NCBI GenBank assembly: GCA_003640385.1
Contig: RCAB01000097.1
Span: 108,992-172,991, forward strand
Length of the DNA stretch: 64,000 nt
Direction: 5' to 3'
DNA from: Setaria digitata
Taxonomy: Eukaryota > Nematoda > Chromadorea > Rhabditida > Setariidae
Of the stretch, positions 36,940 to 50,800 are shown in pieces (within the stretch, counting starts at the first letter, position 1; each line of letters opens with the position of its first letter). The notes beneath the pieces were generated by a model. It was given only the letters and a program-made list of their open reading frames with translations. It had not been told where the DNA came from and ran no database searches. Position numbers and translations under genes: made by a program.

Positions 36940-39399
36940 ATGCAAGGGAGCAAACGAATTCTACAATTAGATGATATTAAATTTGAAATCAACGAACAAC
37001 AGATGATTGCAGCGTCGAATTTTCTCAAACGAATGCTCATCGGTGGTATTTGCTTTTTTTTTCTTCGTTTAACTTGAATGTGTTATCAAACTATGGACGA
37101 AATGAAACTGTTTGTTTCACATGCAATACTTGGCTTATAAATGATCAGTATGGCTATAGTAGAAAACAATTCAAGTTCAACTTATCCCTTCTTCTCTTTT
37201 TCAAATTAGAGCTTCCTACGTCCATCACCGGCTGGTAATTTCATGGTGCAGTAAGGTATAGGTTAGACTGTAGATCTTCAGTCTGGTTGGAAAAATTTCT
37301 TCTAAAATATACCTGATATACTAAAAATTATCAATTATTATCAGCCAGTTGGAGATACTTTTCTCTGAGTTCACAGAGTGGATTTTCGAAGCTGTGAAAA
37401 AAAATTTTAGTAAAGACTTTATTGCAGGTTTAATAAATTTGCAGTTCCATTACATTTAGTTTAAAAACAAAAGTAAGTTAGTTAATGACCTTGACTTAAG
37501 CTTTCGACTTTTATTACAGCTCTATGAGATTGTTTTGTTTTGATGAGCTTTTAAAAATTGGACTTTAAAAAATTTCACTGAGTTTTGTTTTACTTCTATC
37601 TTATCAGAAGATGTTGCAGAGAAGAAAGAAATAATCGTACTGGACGTTTTAAAAGGAAAGCAGCCATGTTTTGATGTAATTGGTTTAGCAATTGCAATTG
37701 AATTTGCAAATGGAACTGCGAAAGTACCGTTGGAGCGAGTGAGTTTTGCTTTTTGAGGAAATTCTAGAAAAAGAATTCAAATCTCAATTAGTAGTTCGAG
37801 TTTCAGTTCAAATTTAGCAATTCTTCCTTTTCTTTTTTAAGATTACCAATGCATTAGCAGCAGCAAATGCACTCGAAATGTGGCATATGTGTAAGGCAAT
37901 CAGCCAACAACTCTGTATGTTAGCCGCCCAGCCGAAAAGTGCTCCTTTCGCAATTAATGTTGCTGTTTGTAATTTGGAAAAAGATGAGGCGAAATGTGTT
38001 ATAAAGGTCAATTTAAATACCGTCCTCTCCTTCGGTTTTACATTATTACTGTTATACGTTTGGACTTTAAACATTGTAATGTTTATAAAAGGGAAATATC
38101 TGACGAAATTTATTAAATTGCAGCGATCTTTGGATATTTTCGATAAAGTAATCAAACAGAGCAATTTTAATGCGATCAGTTATTCAACTTTCGAACTCTT
38201 TCTCTCTCTTTATATTTATGAGGTTTGTTTCTCGTCGAAATTGCATTTCCAATATGATATCTAAGCCGACAGATTGATAATTTGCTACTTTTCAGGAACC
38301 ACTTCGTTGATATGATTGTTCTGTCTTCACTTGATTTCCTGTATGGTATCAGTTGTCATAGTAAGCATAAGAACTATAAAAAGTGTTCTATTCTTCCCTG
38401 TTTTGTAGCACTCTTCTACAATAAAGGAGCATGAAAAGAAGGCTGTAGTAGAAAACGCAGTACGAGCAGTTAGAATTTGGTGTGGTGATGATTATCAACG
38501 TTTCAAGGTAAATTCATTCAGATAATGATAAAGCAATTGCTTGTATTAGAGTCTCAGCAGTTTTTGGCGAAAATGTGTTCGCTTTTTAGTTTTCAAAGAA
38601 TATAATTAATAAATTACGACCTTTTTGTGGCATTGATATTATCGACCATATTGAAAAATTTATCGCCGCAAATATAACGAAGCAATCAGCAAAGTGATCT
38701 TTCTCTCTTTTTTTATCTGATTACAGAAACTGCAGGTTACGCGAAGTTTTCATTTTTTAAAATGAGTCAAAAATTCAACTTTGATTGAAAATTTTGAAGC
38801 TTTAAATTATTAACAACTATTAATCAGCAGTAGCACTGGTCGAAAAATGCAACTACTGATTATATCTTTCAGAGATAAGAAAGAAATTTCTGATGATTCT
38901 ACAGTCGAACATAATGTGCCTAGAATGATAAACGCAGCAATGGACAATTCGGTTAATAACCCGAATGAATCATTGAAATTTGGTAAAATTCTTTAAATGT
39001 TTCTGTTCATTATGTTTCACCAGTCGAATAAGATGAAACAAATTGAAGAATGTTAAGTAAATAGAAGGAATGGACATGAACGCACTAAACCATTTCTTTC
39101 CATTGCAGAAGCATTTCGTCACATTGAGCTTCCGGTAGCTGAACCAGATGCCAATGGAGTTTCTCATTATTCATTCATTGTAATGTCTTCTGCATCATTT
39201 AAAATATTAATGCGGTGACGGCGACCATTTTACCATACTTCTGACATGTCATACTCGCTCACATTGTCATACCTCTGTGAAGTCAATTAACTTAATATTT
39301 TAGGTAGAATTTGAAGCGCCAAAGGAATTGCTTTTTTCGGATAAACCAAAATTGATCGGCTTGCAACTCGAAGCTATCCTAGAGTGTCCAAATCATTAA
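36940..39399 (+). CDS. Degenerate BTB/POZ-BACK protein without Kelch repeats
   Basis: Nine exons in one frame: 36940-37045, 37608-37738, 37842-38006, 38124-38222, 38409-38507, 38590-38693, 38873-38982, 39109-39179, 39304-39399 (TAA); 326 residues. Residues 1-105 read as a divergent BTB/POZ domain: IKFEINEQQMIAASNFLKRM, then IIVLDVLKGKQPCFDVIGLA and ITNALAAANALEMWHMCKAI. Residues about 115-205 resemble BACK: SLDIFDKVIKQSNFNAIS, STFELFLSLYIYEHS, VENAVRAVRIWCGDDYQRF. The C-terminal 120 residues (NIINKLRPFCGIDIIDHIEK, then a Ser/Asn-rich linker) are not Kelch or MATH. Such proteins are often CUL3 adaptors, but the BTB sequence is too divergent to claim cullin binding. Exon 6 is supported mainly by frame continuity (phase 0 in, phase 2 out). 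No family name can be given. Confidence 0.78.
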
Positions 39400-39882
39400 G
39401 TACATCTTGCTATACTATTCAACTTCCTGAAAAATATCGGCTTAAAAAATGATTAACTTGCCTGGCTGCTTACACTCATATTGAAGGGAAAAAAAAAAAG
39501 CTATCAGAAAATCCATGTATATATACATATCCATGCATATACAGACATCTGCATAATCAAATAATTAATGTAGTGTAATTTTCGTAACATTAAGGAGTTT
39601 TTTTGCTAACCTAAAAAGAGACTTAATAGAATCAAAACAAATGCAGGACTGATTATCTTGGGAAATGCTGCTCCTTCAAAATACTATTCAAAATTAATCA
39701 TCCTCATAATTAATATTGCTATGTAGCTCGAGGATATTTTGTCATTGAATGATAATAAATGGTTCCTGCACCCTCCACGTAACAATCAATTATTATCACG
39801 TGAACTGATAGGATTGTACGTCGTTGAGAAGTAATGTTTGTTTATTTCTTGAAAGGAATAAACTGTGGAAGTGGATTGTATA
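39400..39882. other. Short intergenic region between convergent genes
   Basis: The BTB-BACK gene and sphingomyelin synthase end facing each other across 483 bp. AATAAA signals are visible on the plus strand near 39753 and on the minus strand as TTTATT at about 39840, 40 bases past the sphingomyelin synthase stop. Nothing else is recognised. Confidence 0.55.
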
Positions 39883-42695
39883 CTATAAATGTGTTTTGAT
39901 ACGATGGGCATCAAGCTGTTCTGCAACGCAACCAGCTGTTGTTTGGACTTGTCGTCTGTTCCAGTTCTCGACACACTTTTTCAGACATTTTGGCCAAGGT
40001 AAGGGCCATTCGACTTCGTTTGGTACGCGTCCCGATGGTACATTTATTTCCAGTTCGTACATTGTCCAGAATAACAGCAAACGACGATAAGGTCGTGATC
40101 GTGCACGCAAATGATGTGGCAGTAGAACGAACGAGTGGTAGATGCTGCAGTGGGAGTGTGGCACTTTCTGTCATCATATTTGATAAGGATGATGGTAATA
40201 ATGGAGAATTGTATGTCGTATTGTTTTCTCAAAATAAATGCCATTAAATAATAATGTTTCTTTATTTTCTAAGTGAAATTTAGTTTACTCTAGGACCAAA
40301 GTGCTCAGAATAGATTTTTAACCTGAAAAGGAAACTTGATAGCCAATAAGCGATTAGCACATCAACACTATAATGTGTTCGTGATATCGATAAACAGATC
40401 ATACCTCCAATGCATATCAATATTAGACACCATCTGGAGAAAGGTTCATGAATGCAAAATACTAATTAATTAATGATGGATAATTGGAGGTTGAGTTTTA
40501 ACCGTCGAATTCTTCTTTTTTGACATGGCAAGAAAGTGCTGCTATTTTTACTAATTGAGAAAGTAATTAAGCTTAGTCTGGTCCTTCAAGCTTTTTCTTT
40601 CAAAATTTGAAACTTTTTCCGTCCAAGTTTGCAAATACCTTAATGGCCAGATAGAATGTGGTGAGTAATGATTGAAGTAGAATGTTGTCGTAGAAACAAA
40701 TATAGTATGTCCAGAGAAGAGAAGGTCTCCACAGAACAACTTGCCATCTTCACCGACTTGTAGACCTAACTGAACTTTACAAACTTTGAAATTTTATATC
40801 AATAAATTTTGGATGAGAAAGAAAGGAAAGTTTTCACTTTTCTTATTTAAAAAAAATTTTCAACTCTTTGGTATTACTTAAATTTGCTAAATGGGTTGAG
40901 AGCATTTTTACACTGAGAAAATTGAAAAATTGAATTAATAAAAAAAATGAAGAAGAGTTGGGAAAATTTGAAGCAAATGCTAAATAGATGAATGTACTTC
41001 GCAACTAACATTACTAAATTTTGTTAGCGTATTAGAATTCAAATTATTATTCAACATTTGATACTATTCAGCAATTAATTAATTCGAATTCCTGCATCTA
41101 CTACGTAAACCACAAAATTTATTATAAAAATGATATAAAAAATATGCAGGGAAAAGAATGTATTTTCTTACAAATAATTCATGACAAGTGTTATTAGTGT
41201 TTAATAAATATATCCAATGCTTTTCATCACTGCCATTCTAATAATTCCGTTTTAAATTCAGTTCTTTAAGAAAGTTTTCTAACTTTAAATTTAATTTGTT
41301 GACCAGCAATTTCAATTTAAATTCAATGTTTCAAGTTGGTAATATCGTTTTTCACTGCTACTTGTCATAAAAAAAATATCTCATACTTGCTAAACCACTT
41401 TCACTACTAATTATTTGTTTATTTTTTTTTTTATTATATTAACCACTATCTCACGATATGCCTTTTTTCGCATTTGGTATGCCTAAATTTGCCATCAAAG
41501 TATCGCAGTAATGAGCATGCTCCCACAATGCTAAATGATAAAAAAGTCCCACAACTATTTCGAAGCATTTTTAGGCATACTGTTTTTAGGCATTTTTAGG
41601 CATTTTAGGCATTTTTAGGCATACTTTTTAGGCATACTGCAAATTTCAAGCATTTTCATTTTTTTTTTTTGTAAGATTTTTTGTAAAGTTTAACCTTAAA
41701 AGCGTGTTGTATGAATCGCTTCAAAATACTCTTCACTGTTGCTCCGTGATTCGGTTTTATGCATTTACTGGAGAAATTAACGAAAATTAATTAGAAATAG
41801 AAAGTGCTACTGATAAATGATGGCAGAAATATCATTAATTTTAACAGTAGTGAACGATTTGATTTTTACAGCTTAGCAGAGAGATAAGGTATTTATTCGA
41901 TAGGGAAGAGATGTAATAATTAGCAAGATGTAAAATAGACGACGATAAGTATTCGACATCATGAAGTTGCAGCAATAATATTTGATAGAAGAAAATGAAA
42001 AGATATTTCCTGGCAAACCTTGGATTTGTTACATTTCAAAAATTTGAAAAGATGCTAAAATTTTAAAGCATGCGTTTGAGAAAGTCTACTTATAAACTTC
42101 AAATATTTCGGTTTAATCACCAAATTGTTAAAAGAATTAATTAACTAACCGATAATTATCATTATAACTTGGCGGAATATGCGTAACAGCTAAACAAATT
42201 GCTCGAAATGTATACAGTACAGTTATTGTGAATATTAATCGACGTAAGACAATAACACGATACCGATGGAAAATAATAATAAATCCTAAAGCAAGAATCC
42301 CTGCCATACTAGTAAGCATATCACCGGCAAATAAAGCCCATTCCTGTTCTGAAACAATGGAAAATACCAAATCCGGCAGTGCATTCCTGAAAAGATCATT
42401 TCAAAAGTACTAGTTTAAAAGAGTGGAATTTATGAAAAATTTCGACCTAAAAAATTCATTTGCATTAAAATTATTAGCAATAAGTAAGCGTCTATTTAAT
42501 TCTGATAAAAATGAGTTCTGAGAAGTGCAAACGGACTAAATGCGAACCTGCTGACAACATCATGCGCTAAACAGATAACAAGTTGGTTTAATGATAATGA
42601 AGTGAGAAGTGCCAGAACGCAAATGATTGTTTTTGCGTATTCCGGCTGATAAGTTTTTGCAGACTTTCTCATTTGTTTCTTTTCGTTGGCACATT
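39883..42695 (-). CDS. sms: Sphingomyelin synthase (phosphatidylcholine:ceramide cholinephosphotransferase), 5' uncertain
   Basis: Six exons: 42695-42548, 42386-42150, 41767-41695, 40769-40639, 40433-40323, 40144-39883 (TAG). Family motifs occur in order: NALPDLVFSI (D1), VLRRLIFTITVLYTFRA with THIPP (D2), FCGDLLFSGHTIF (D3) and SRTHYSVDVLIAYW (D4). The two His and one Asp of the lipid-phosphatase-like triad are in GHT and HYSVD. Several membrane segments are evident (e.g. TIICVLALLTSLSLNQLVIC, GMICLSIS). The last exon ends in EWPLPWPKCLKKCVENW, matching the cytosolic tail of human SMS1/2 (HWPFPWP). It transfers phosphocholine (or a related head group) to ceramide in Golgi or plasma membrane. 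If the in-frame ATG at 42672 is the start, the protein has 312 residues and lacks the SAM domain of SMS1; upstream exons may be lost near the N at 42769. Confidence 0.92.
41570..41640 (+). repeat. TTAGGC-containing minisatellite
   Basis: Seven copies of a unit around TTTTTAGGCAT(AC) stand in tandem, each containing TTAGGC, the nematode telomere hexamer, but with variable T spacers rather than pure (TTAGGC)n. It is inside the sphingomyelin synthase intron between the exons at 41767-41695 and 40769-40639. Confidence 0.85.
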
Positions 42696-44824
42696 CTAAA
42701 AAAAAGTTTAGTTTTCTTCAGTATTAATTTTAATTAATTGTAATATTTATGCTTAAAATAGAATCACCNGATGATAAACGAAAGTTACACCGCTAAATTT
42801 GTTAATCGAAACTTGAATTTCAAATTTGAAAGTAAGACTTGAGTGATTTAAACTTAACTAAATAACTTTTTGAATAAATACACTCATCGACGGGAAATGT
42901 ATTATCAGTAGAGCTTATACTCCTTTCAATTCTTCTTCTCTCCGATCTTTTCTCCATTAATGCCTAATTTTGCAATTGTATAATTTCGTGGCTAATAAAG
43001 AACTCAAGTATATCGTTCAACCTTCCCTATAAGTCATTTTAAATTAATTTTTTTTAAAGCTATTTTATTTTACATGTTTGTCAGGGGAATGGGACGATTG
43101 AGATGAAAAATGAAATGGTACGATAGCATCAACTATATATATGCTATTAGAATCTATCTCTTTTAAATTTATCATTTGTTGAAATGATATTTATTGAAAG
43201 AAATAATTGCGAGACAGCTGAGACATTTCTTAATTCAATTTCCATCAATGCAAAAGTAATACTAAAAAAAAAAAAAGAAATTTGCAAAATAACCGCTAAA
43301 TGTGACTATGATGAACAAAAAAGATTTTGCGGTCTTATGTACCAAAGGAAATATTTTATAATTTGCATAAAATTTAATTTGAGAATTTCAATTTAAAAGT
43401 GAATGATAGATAACAAATATTTTGTTATGTTATCCTCAGTGTATAAATTAGAAAGGAAATTAAAAAGCTGAAAATGAAAATCTAAAATTGTTTTTCAATT
43501 AGAACTGCAATCACTACAATTCAACATTTTTTCATTTTATTTTTTTTAACATTTCTTTCAATCATTGCCACAAAAATTAATAAAAGGGAAAGAGAGGAAT
43601 TCCAAGTAATTGAAAATTCTAAAGTTCTCAAAACCACTTGAACAAGAATTAAAAATTATGTAAATAAGAAACTTTGTTTCAAAAAGTTTGTAGTATAAAA
43701 TGATCATTAAATTTTGTTTTATGAATTGGTTGAATATTAACAAAAAAAAAAAAAAAAAAAAAAAAAATGAAATCGGAATTAGTAGTATTTGATGCAAATG
43801 ATTATTTTATACTACAATGTTTTGTAACATTTTATACTACTAAATATAACCTTAAAATCTTTTTAATGCATTTCGTTGTTCTTATTGTTAAGCATTTTGA
43901 AAATGTATTGAAAGGTGGCGAAGAATTTTGAATAATTTACTTAATCCAAAATTAGCAAAAACTCTATGTCAAAGATTTCGAGAGGATGTTGAATTATTTT
44001 AAAATTAATAGCACAAATAATTTTACTAAACATAAATTTGTCAAATAAGAATAAAATGAAAGAACCAGTAATTATTTCCTGGTAAAATCTTTGATTTATT
44101 TGATAAATTGTCGCACAAAATATCAAATATTATAGCAACAAACATGAACAAGAGAAATAATTCCAAAACATGATAATTTTAAAAGTTAGCATAATTTCAC
44201 ATGATAATATTATCAGTATGCTAGATTAATTGCACTCCATAAAATTAATCATATCATACCACATGAATTTTTTCAAGGATGTTCAGGAATATAAAAGATG
44301 CTTGATTATGTTAATTACATTCCTATGGCTGCCTGATAATTTTTAGTGTCACATTTCCGTCTCACACAGAAACGATGAGGTAAATTCGAACCTGTCCAAA
44401 CGGTAAATTGACATAATATTTGAAGAAGCTGCTTGGAATGACAAAATGATGCAACCAACAATAAAATACTGTTGACATTCTTAGCGAGGTTCAAGATTTC
44501 AATTATCTGTAACTCTTCTACCTTTAACGATTTTCCCATTAACTTCATTTAACTTGCATTCTATCCATTTGAAGACCAGAAGAGATTATTTTCATTTTCA
44601 TGAAGTTTGCTCTAAATGAAACGTCTTTTTTCATTCTCTGCTTATCGCTATTTCTCACGAATAAAAGCAACTTTCATAAATTGAAACAAACAATACTTTA
44701 TCATAATAATTATCATTTTCATGAAACTATCACAATACAGGCAAAGACTAGCAAAAACTTTTAACAGTAATCACTGAATATAATTATGGAAATGACCAGA
44801 AAAAAACAAAAAGTTTTAGGAAGT
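42696..44824. other. Region between chitin synthase and sphingomyelin synthase
   Basis: This 2.1-kb, very AT-rich stretch lies between two same-strand genes. It contains a single N at 42769, a run of about 27 A at 43740-43767, and minus-strand open frames (43558-43797, 43941-44126, 44315-44548) that are low-complexity or lack splice partners. The 3' end of chitin synthase and any missing 5' exons of sphingomyelin synthase should lie here; I cannot place them. Confidence 0.45.
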
Positions 44825-47800
44825 CTATTTCTCTGTAAAACCATTTCCGGAATCGTTTAATGGATTATCGAATAAGTGCAGCAAATTGCTCCTGGCACTT
44901 TCAATATTTGGCAGTGGTCGCCGTTCTTCCACCAGTGATTTCACTTCATCCTCCACAAAAGTTAATTATTATTATTATTATATGCTTCTTATATGTTTTG
45001 TCAGGGAATTTCTCAGTTTTTTTGTGCAACAAAAAAGTCCTAATAATACACTAGATAATGAATTAGCTACAAAATTCATAAGTTTCGAATTATGAAATTA
45101 AAATCTCTCTTGCAAATGCAGAAATAGTAGAGAGAATTGGCTACCTTATTATACTATTTTCCAGGAGTTTCTATCTTCTTCCTTCTTCAAGTAGCTTAAA
45201 AACAGAATACGTGAAATTAAAAATAAGTGAAATTCAAAAGGAATTGCTAACCTCATTTGGTTGCTGATTTCCGAAAATCGAATTTCGACGTCTCTCAATA
45301 GCTCGGATAGTATTTCGACGTAATGTCAGACGTCTTTCACTATTGGAACGGTCAACGGCTTTCTTACTTGACAATGCGAAGAAACGTTTCCTAAAAGCGG
45401 CATCAAGCGTTTCTGTCTTCGGTCGATACATTGAACGCTTTGAAGATTCCAAATTTCTGACAATTTTCCGGCGTGAAATTGCTTGCTCTTCCTAAAGTCA
45501 TCTTTAAAACAAAAGACTTCATATAATTTTAAAAGTAGACGGAAGCAAATAAAATCTTTAAAAAGATGCAACTGGACTAAATAAAACTATAAAATCTACT
45601 GGTAAACTTAGGTTTGAAGCTAATATACCGATGGAGAATTTTCATCAGGTTCATCAACTCCGCGAATAGCTTGAAGCTCACGCGCTATTTCTACGGCATT
45701 CTGGATGACCAATTCATCTTCCGTCAAATGATCGACGCGTTTACGCCAACAGAATAACTGTGTTGAGGCAATGATATGAGCCATAGTGCCGAAACGATGT
45801 AGCAACATTGCTGTGAACTGAAAATCATTCACTCCTTCATCAGTAAAGTTAACACATGAAAAAAATTGTAACTGAAAATGGCAGAATGTTCGAATATGAT
45901 AAGGAAAGAGAAATAAACAGCAAAAAAAAAAGTTACAATATGAAATATCGAAAAGAAGATGGAGCGAAAAAAGAAAAGTATCGTATGGAAGATAAAAAAA
46001 AAAAGAAAGAAAAATTACAATTTAAGAAAGATATAACTGTGATAATTAAATCTGAGTTAGATAGGAACCTGAATGATAAGAATGGACATAAAGAAAAGCA
46101 GGAAAACCAATCCGATTGGCTCGAGCTGCAATCGCGTCACCACCCAAACTGGTTCTCGAATATCCGTCCTACACGGGATGATCGTATGATTGTAACGTGG
46201 ACCTAACGGCCATTCAATGTGAATGCAATCTTTTTGCAGTTGTAATAGCAAAACGATAATAATAAATACGGTATTTACCATAAAAAAACCTGAACAAATC
46301 TGCAAGAAAATTAAAAATTAAAACTTTAAAAAAAAAAAGTCTAAAAAAGTGATGAAAGAGAACATTCTAGCAGTAAAGATGAAAAGAAAAGAAAAATAGC
46401 AAGTGTTAGTAACTAAAGTATAAATAAGGAATAATAATTTCACTACTTGTTCGTAATTTCTTCTAAATTAGGCCTGAAGATGATAATTTCTGTATCTAAA
46501 AAATTTGCAAATTAAATAAAGAGGAGAGAAAAATAGCCTTATAGTCATATTTGTGTTTTCGATTCACGTTTCAAAATGAGTTAAGTCAAAAATGAAGCAC
46601 CAAATAACGTTTTTCTCTTATCTTCAGATGCTAATAATGAAAAAAAGACAAAGAAGTTAGCCTTGAGATGCATATTTTTTTTTTTTTTTTAATTTAAATA
46701 ACGGCAAAAACCAAAATTTAAACGATCAAGATCATCCTTCCGCTGGCTATTTATAATAAGAACTTCAGAAGCAACATTCTTTTTTCCATTCCCACCTTGT
46801 TTCTTAGTAGCATCAGGCCAGCTTTGATATTTTTTTGTTCTAATTGATCATGGATAATAGGTGTTAGATACTTGCTAATCACATCATTCCAAAAAGCTTC
46901 TTCATCAGGATCTAATGAATCTCTCTCGGCTCGCCGAATGCATTTATCATTTAACCATACTTCACTTATTTTTGGATCCCACTTACGATTCCTCATAGCG
47001 GCAGCCGACTGATCAGTTATATCACGATCATCCTCTATTTCTGCCTAAAATTTTAATTTAAGTTTAACTTTTGCTCAGAAACCTAAATTGCTTTAACACA
47101 ATTAACAAATGTTACGGTTAATTCTGTTCAATATTCACTTCAAGTTAAAAAATTTGAACTGATTTAATATAATGTATGATAAAAGGTGAGACTAATTCTG
47201 TTCAACAGTCTCTGATCAGGAAAAATGAAACAGATTGAAATGTTCAGTATTACGCAAAAATGATCAAACTATACTAGTATTCACGTATATTATGGTAAAA
47301 TAGTTATTTTATCCCCAAATTCTTTACCTGATCTTCTTTAACCAGCTTATTTTCCCATTTAGTAGGACCTGAACTATTTGTCGATGCTGTATAAGCTGTT
47401 CGATTAAGTGGTCCAGCCGGCTGACGTTCAATTCTATCTAATTTATCTACCATTTCATTTATTTTTCCAGTTAATTGCCAGATCTGCAGCTAATTAAAAA
47501 TTGAAATTTATTTTGTACTTCAACTTTTATCCTCCCATATTTAACAAAAAAAAAAAAAGATTTGCAAATCATATGCTCACTTGTGCTGTTTCCGCTGATT
47601 TGTCCCTTAAACAACACATTAAACGGCATGCCGATCCGCAACCAATTGAAATTTCGCTGTCCGCCTGAAAAAAAAAAATAATTAAATAAATAAAATGAAT
47701 AGTTTTTTTAGGATTTATAAATTTACACCTGAAGTCACTGCTCAGAAAGTTTACCTCACTAATAGCATTACTTCTCATCACGTCAATACGCTTGCCACGT

Positions 47801-50800
47801 TTATTTATTGCGGTGTCGTTTCCATTTACTACAATTAATTCATTTATTTCCATAAAAACTCAAATTCCATTACAATGCTTCCAAAAACAACTAATATTTG
47901 AAATTTAAAATTTAAATTTTTACTTTTTGGATTTTCACGTGTTCCCCAGGCAACGTTATTCAAATTGCATAGACTATAGATTGGAAGTAACATGTACATG
48001 CAAGGTATTGCCAGAAAATACAGAATTCCAGGTGTTATACAGGTAAATTCCAATGGATGTAACACAGCAGCTGTGAAGAAACTTAAAAAAAAATAAAAAT
48101 AAAAATAAAACTAAGATTTCTGCGAAAACAAAAATTTTTAATTTTCATGCATAATTCACTGTAAATGCGAATTGAATTTAGAAAATTTTAACAGCAGATA
48201 CCTTCCGATAACAAAAAGTAAAAATATGGAATGAGGTGACATGATGCCATCTTTTTGCATCTGTATCATTGTCCCAACAATTACAGCCGTCATTAACATA
48301 GCAAATAATGCACCAATTATTTGCGCTGCCATTAGCTAGAAAAAAAAAAAAATGAAATTTATATCAGTAAATAAATAAGTAGACATGTTACTGATTGAAT
48401 TAACAAAAAATTAAAATTGAATTAAATTGAAAGCGAAAAACTCGACTAATTAAATTACTGATGGAATATTATTTTCTTTATTAAGGAAAATAATATTTTA
48501 TTGATGAGCAGTAGGAAGTAAAAGATTTTTTGAATTGCAAGGATTTAAGGAAACTGAGAAGTGAAAATATGGATTTTTCTCCTTTCATATAAGAAATTAA
48601 ATGAATCACTAGAAGACACTAAAATAAATTACAAAAAAGATTATTACTAGAAGCTTACAAACCTGTTTTTCCGAATCACTTACGAAACACATGAAGCAAA
48701 ATGATGCAACAGGTAAGGTGACAATAAACAGTGATAACGAAGTATCAATATTAAATGATATAGAGAGAGCACCGACAACCATCAAAAAAATCGTTCCTGG
48801 GCCAAGAATCGATGAGGCTAGCATAATACATTGGTATAATATATACCTGAAATAATCTATCTGAAAAAAAAACATATTTAGGGGTTTGACAAAATTAATA
48901 ACTATTTTAATAAATAAAATATGAAGCAATAAGGTGCTTGCTTATGAATTCCGAAAAGAGACTGCAATGCTGAAGGATGAGATGATTTCTTGTACATCTT
49001 ACTAAGGTTAGAATTGTAAAAGTATAAAAAATAGATAATCAGTAAGTCATATGACCCTATAAAACATATATGGCTAGATCAAAGTTTAAGCATGTTGACA
49101 GCAAAAGAAAAATTAAGATATACAAAATAAAATTAAAACTTAAAATTTTTGAAAAGGATAAAAATTCTTAAATTTGTCAAAACAAAATTTCATCTTGCAC
49201 TCACCAGATGGAAATTGATTCATTCACTTTGATAACATTTTTGTAATCTTGCAAAAGATCAATGATATTTGCTAGTGTAGACGGTATCCAGCGACGGCGC
49301 TGATTAAAAAATTCGTTGAAACCTTCTGGTGCATATGTTAACGCATCTGATGCTGCGCAATATTCAACTCTATATAGAGATTTTTAAAAATTTACAATTT
49401 TTTGCAATTTCTTTAAAATTCTCAATTTTATCATTCCTTGTCAAGAAGCTAATCAGTCAATTTTTGAAACAAGAAGCAGGTGATAAGTGTAAAAAAATGA
49501 AAAAAAAGGACTGAAACTTACCGATAGCCTCTTTGTAGAAGTAAAGTACACAACCAGCGATCTTCGCCTTGATCATATTGAATAAAATCAACCGGATTTT
49601 CTGCCTCAAATAAGATGATAGTAAAAAAAGTAACGAGATTATATAAAAGCCATTATAATTTTCGCAAATGCCGGAAAGTGATCGAGGAAATCTGAACAAA
49701 ATGATCATTTGTCATGGTCTGTCTCTGATTTCTTCGTAAAATTTGAAAAAATTCTGCAAATAAGTCAACCTTAGAAGCATATCGTCTTGTAACATTATCA
49801 TCCATAAGGGCCAATGACCGGAACAACGAGAAACATCCAGGTGAGCATAAAACACATCCGATCATATGTTCGGTTGCTTTCTGTAGCCAATGACCAATTG
49901 CGTATTCAAATTTCTGATACCAAATCATTAAACCTAAATGAAATTATGTTCAAAGTTATAAGAGAAAAATAGATCGAAAAGGATTTTTGGAAATTCTTTT
50001 AAAATCCGCACGCTCTTTTAAATTCAATTTTTTTTTTTTAGTAAGAATTGAACTTTTAAAAGTACTTTGAAGTTGCAGAATTTCTTCAAATATTTGTATT
50101 TTGCAAACCATTACCAGATCCACGTGGATGAATTCGGCCACATGCTGCACCAAGCCGTCGGTCTTTTTTCATGAGGTCGACAAGAAGATGAACACATTGG
50201 GGTGAAAAGTCGACATCACCATCTAAGGTTAGAATAAAAGTATTCTCCGAGATTATCTCTTTTCTTATTTCATCGTCCACTTTCATCATTAACTGATAAC
50301 CAAGCAAATAATACAAATACATCACCTGCGCAACAGAAGAAAAGAGATAATCTCGGAGAATACTTTTAATGATGAAAGTATTCTCCGAGACTATACATTT
50401 TTTTTATTAGATAATGATTATAGCCAAATTAAGATAAAAAATCGTTGTCAAGTCTCCAAGAAATCTAGATGCATAGCTGAGATAAAAATGGTCGAGTGCT
50501 GGCCTAAGAGTTTGACCAAGTGCTGCCATCTGAATCCATTTTAAGAGATCTTCAAAGCAACGTATTTACTATACTTTTACTTCTATTATGTCCAAAGCTT
50601 GAACAGAGGAACTAAAAAACTTCACAAAATTGGTCTTCAAATTTGAATTCAAAAAAAATTGTCACCTGACTCCAACGCTTTCGGACTCGAATTTTTTGTT
50701 TGTCCTTCAAATGTATCATTAGTCTATTTTTGCCGGGCATAATAAAGCTCAATCGTCCACCATACGGTGTTGAAGTCTTTTTCGGTGGCCTTAGTTTCAT

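Noticed and set aside
39939..40247. Plus-strand open frame of 102 residues
   Set aside because: It is antisense to the last sphingomyelin synthase exon, whose minus-strand frame ends in the conserved EWPLPWPKC tail.
41570..41640. Reading the TTAGGC repeat as a chromosome end
   Set aside because: It is short, irregular and inside an intron with exons on both sides.
45856..46206. Lysine-rich plus-strand open frame
   Set aside because: Antisense to a chitin synthase exon and its intron; low complexity.
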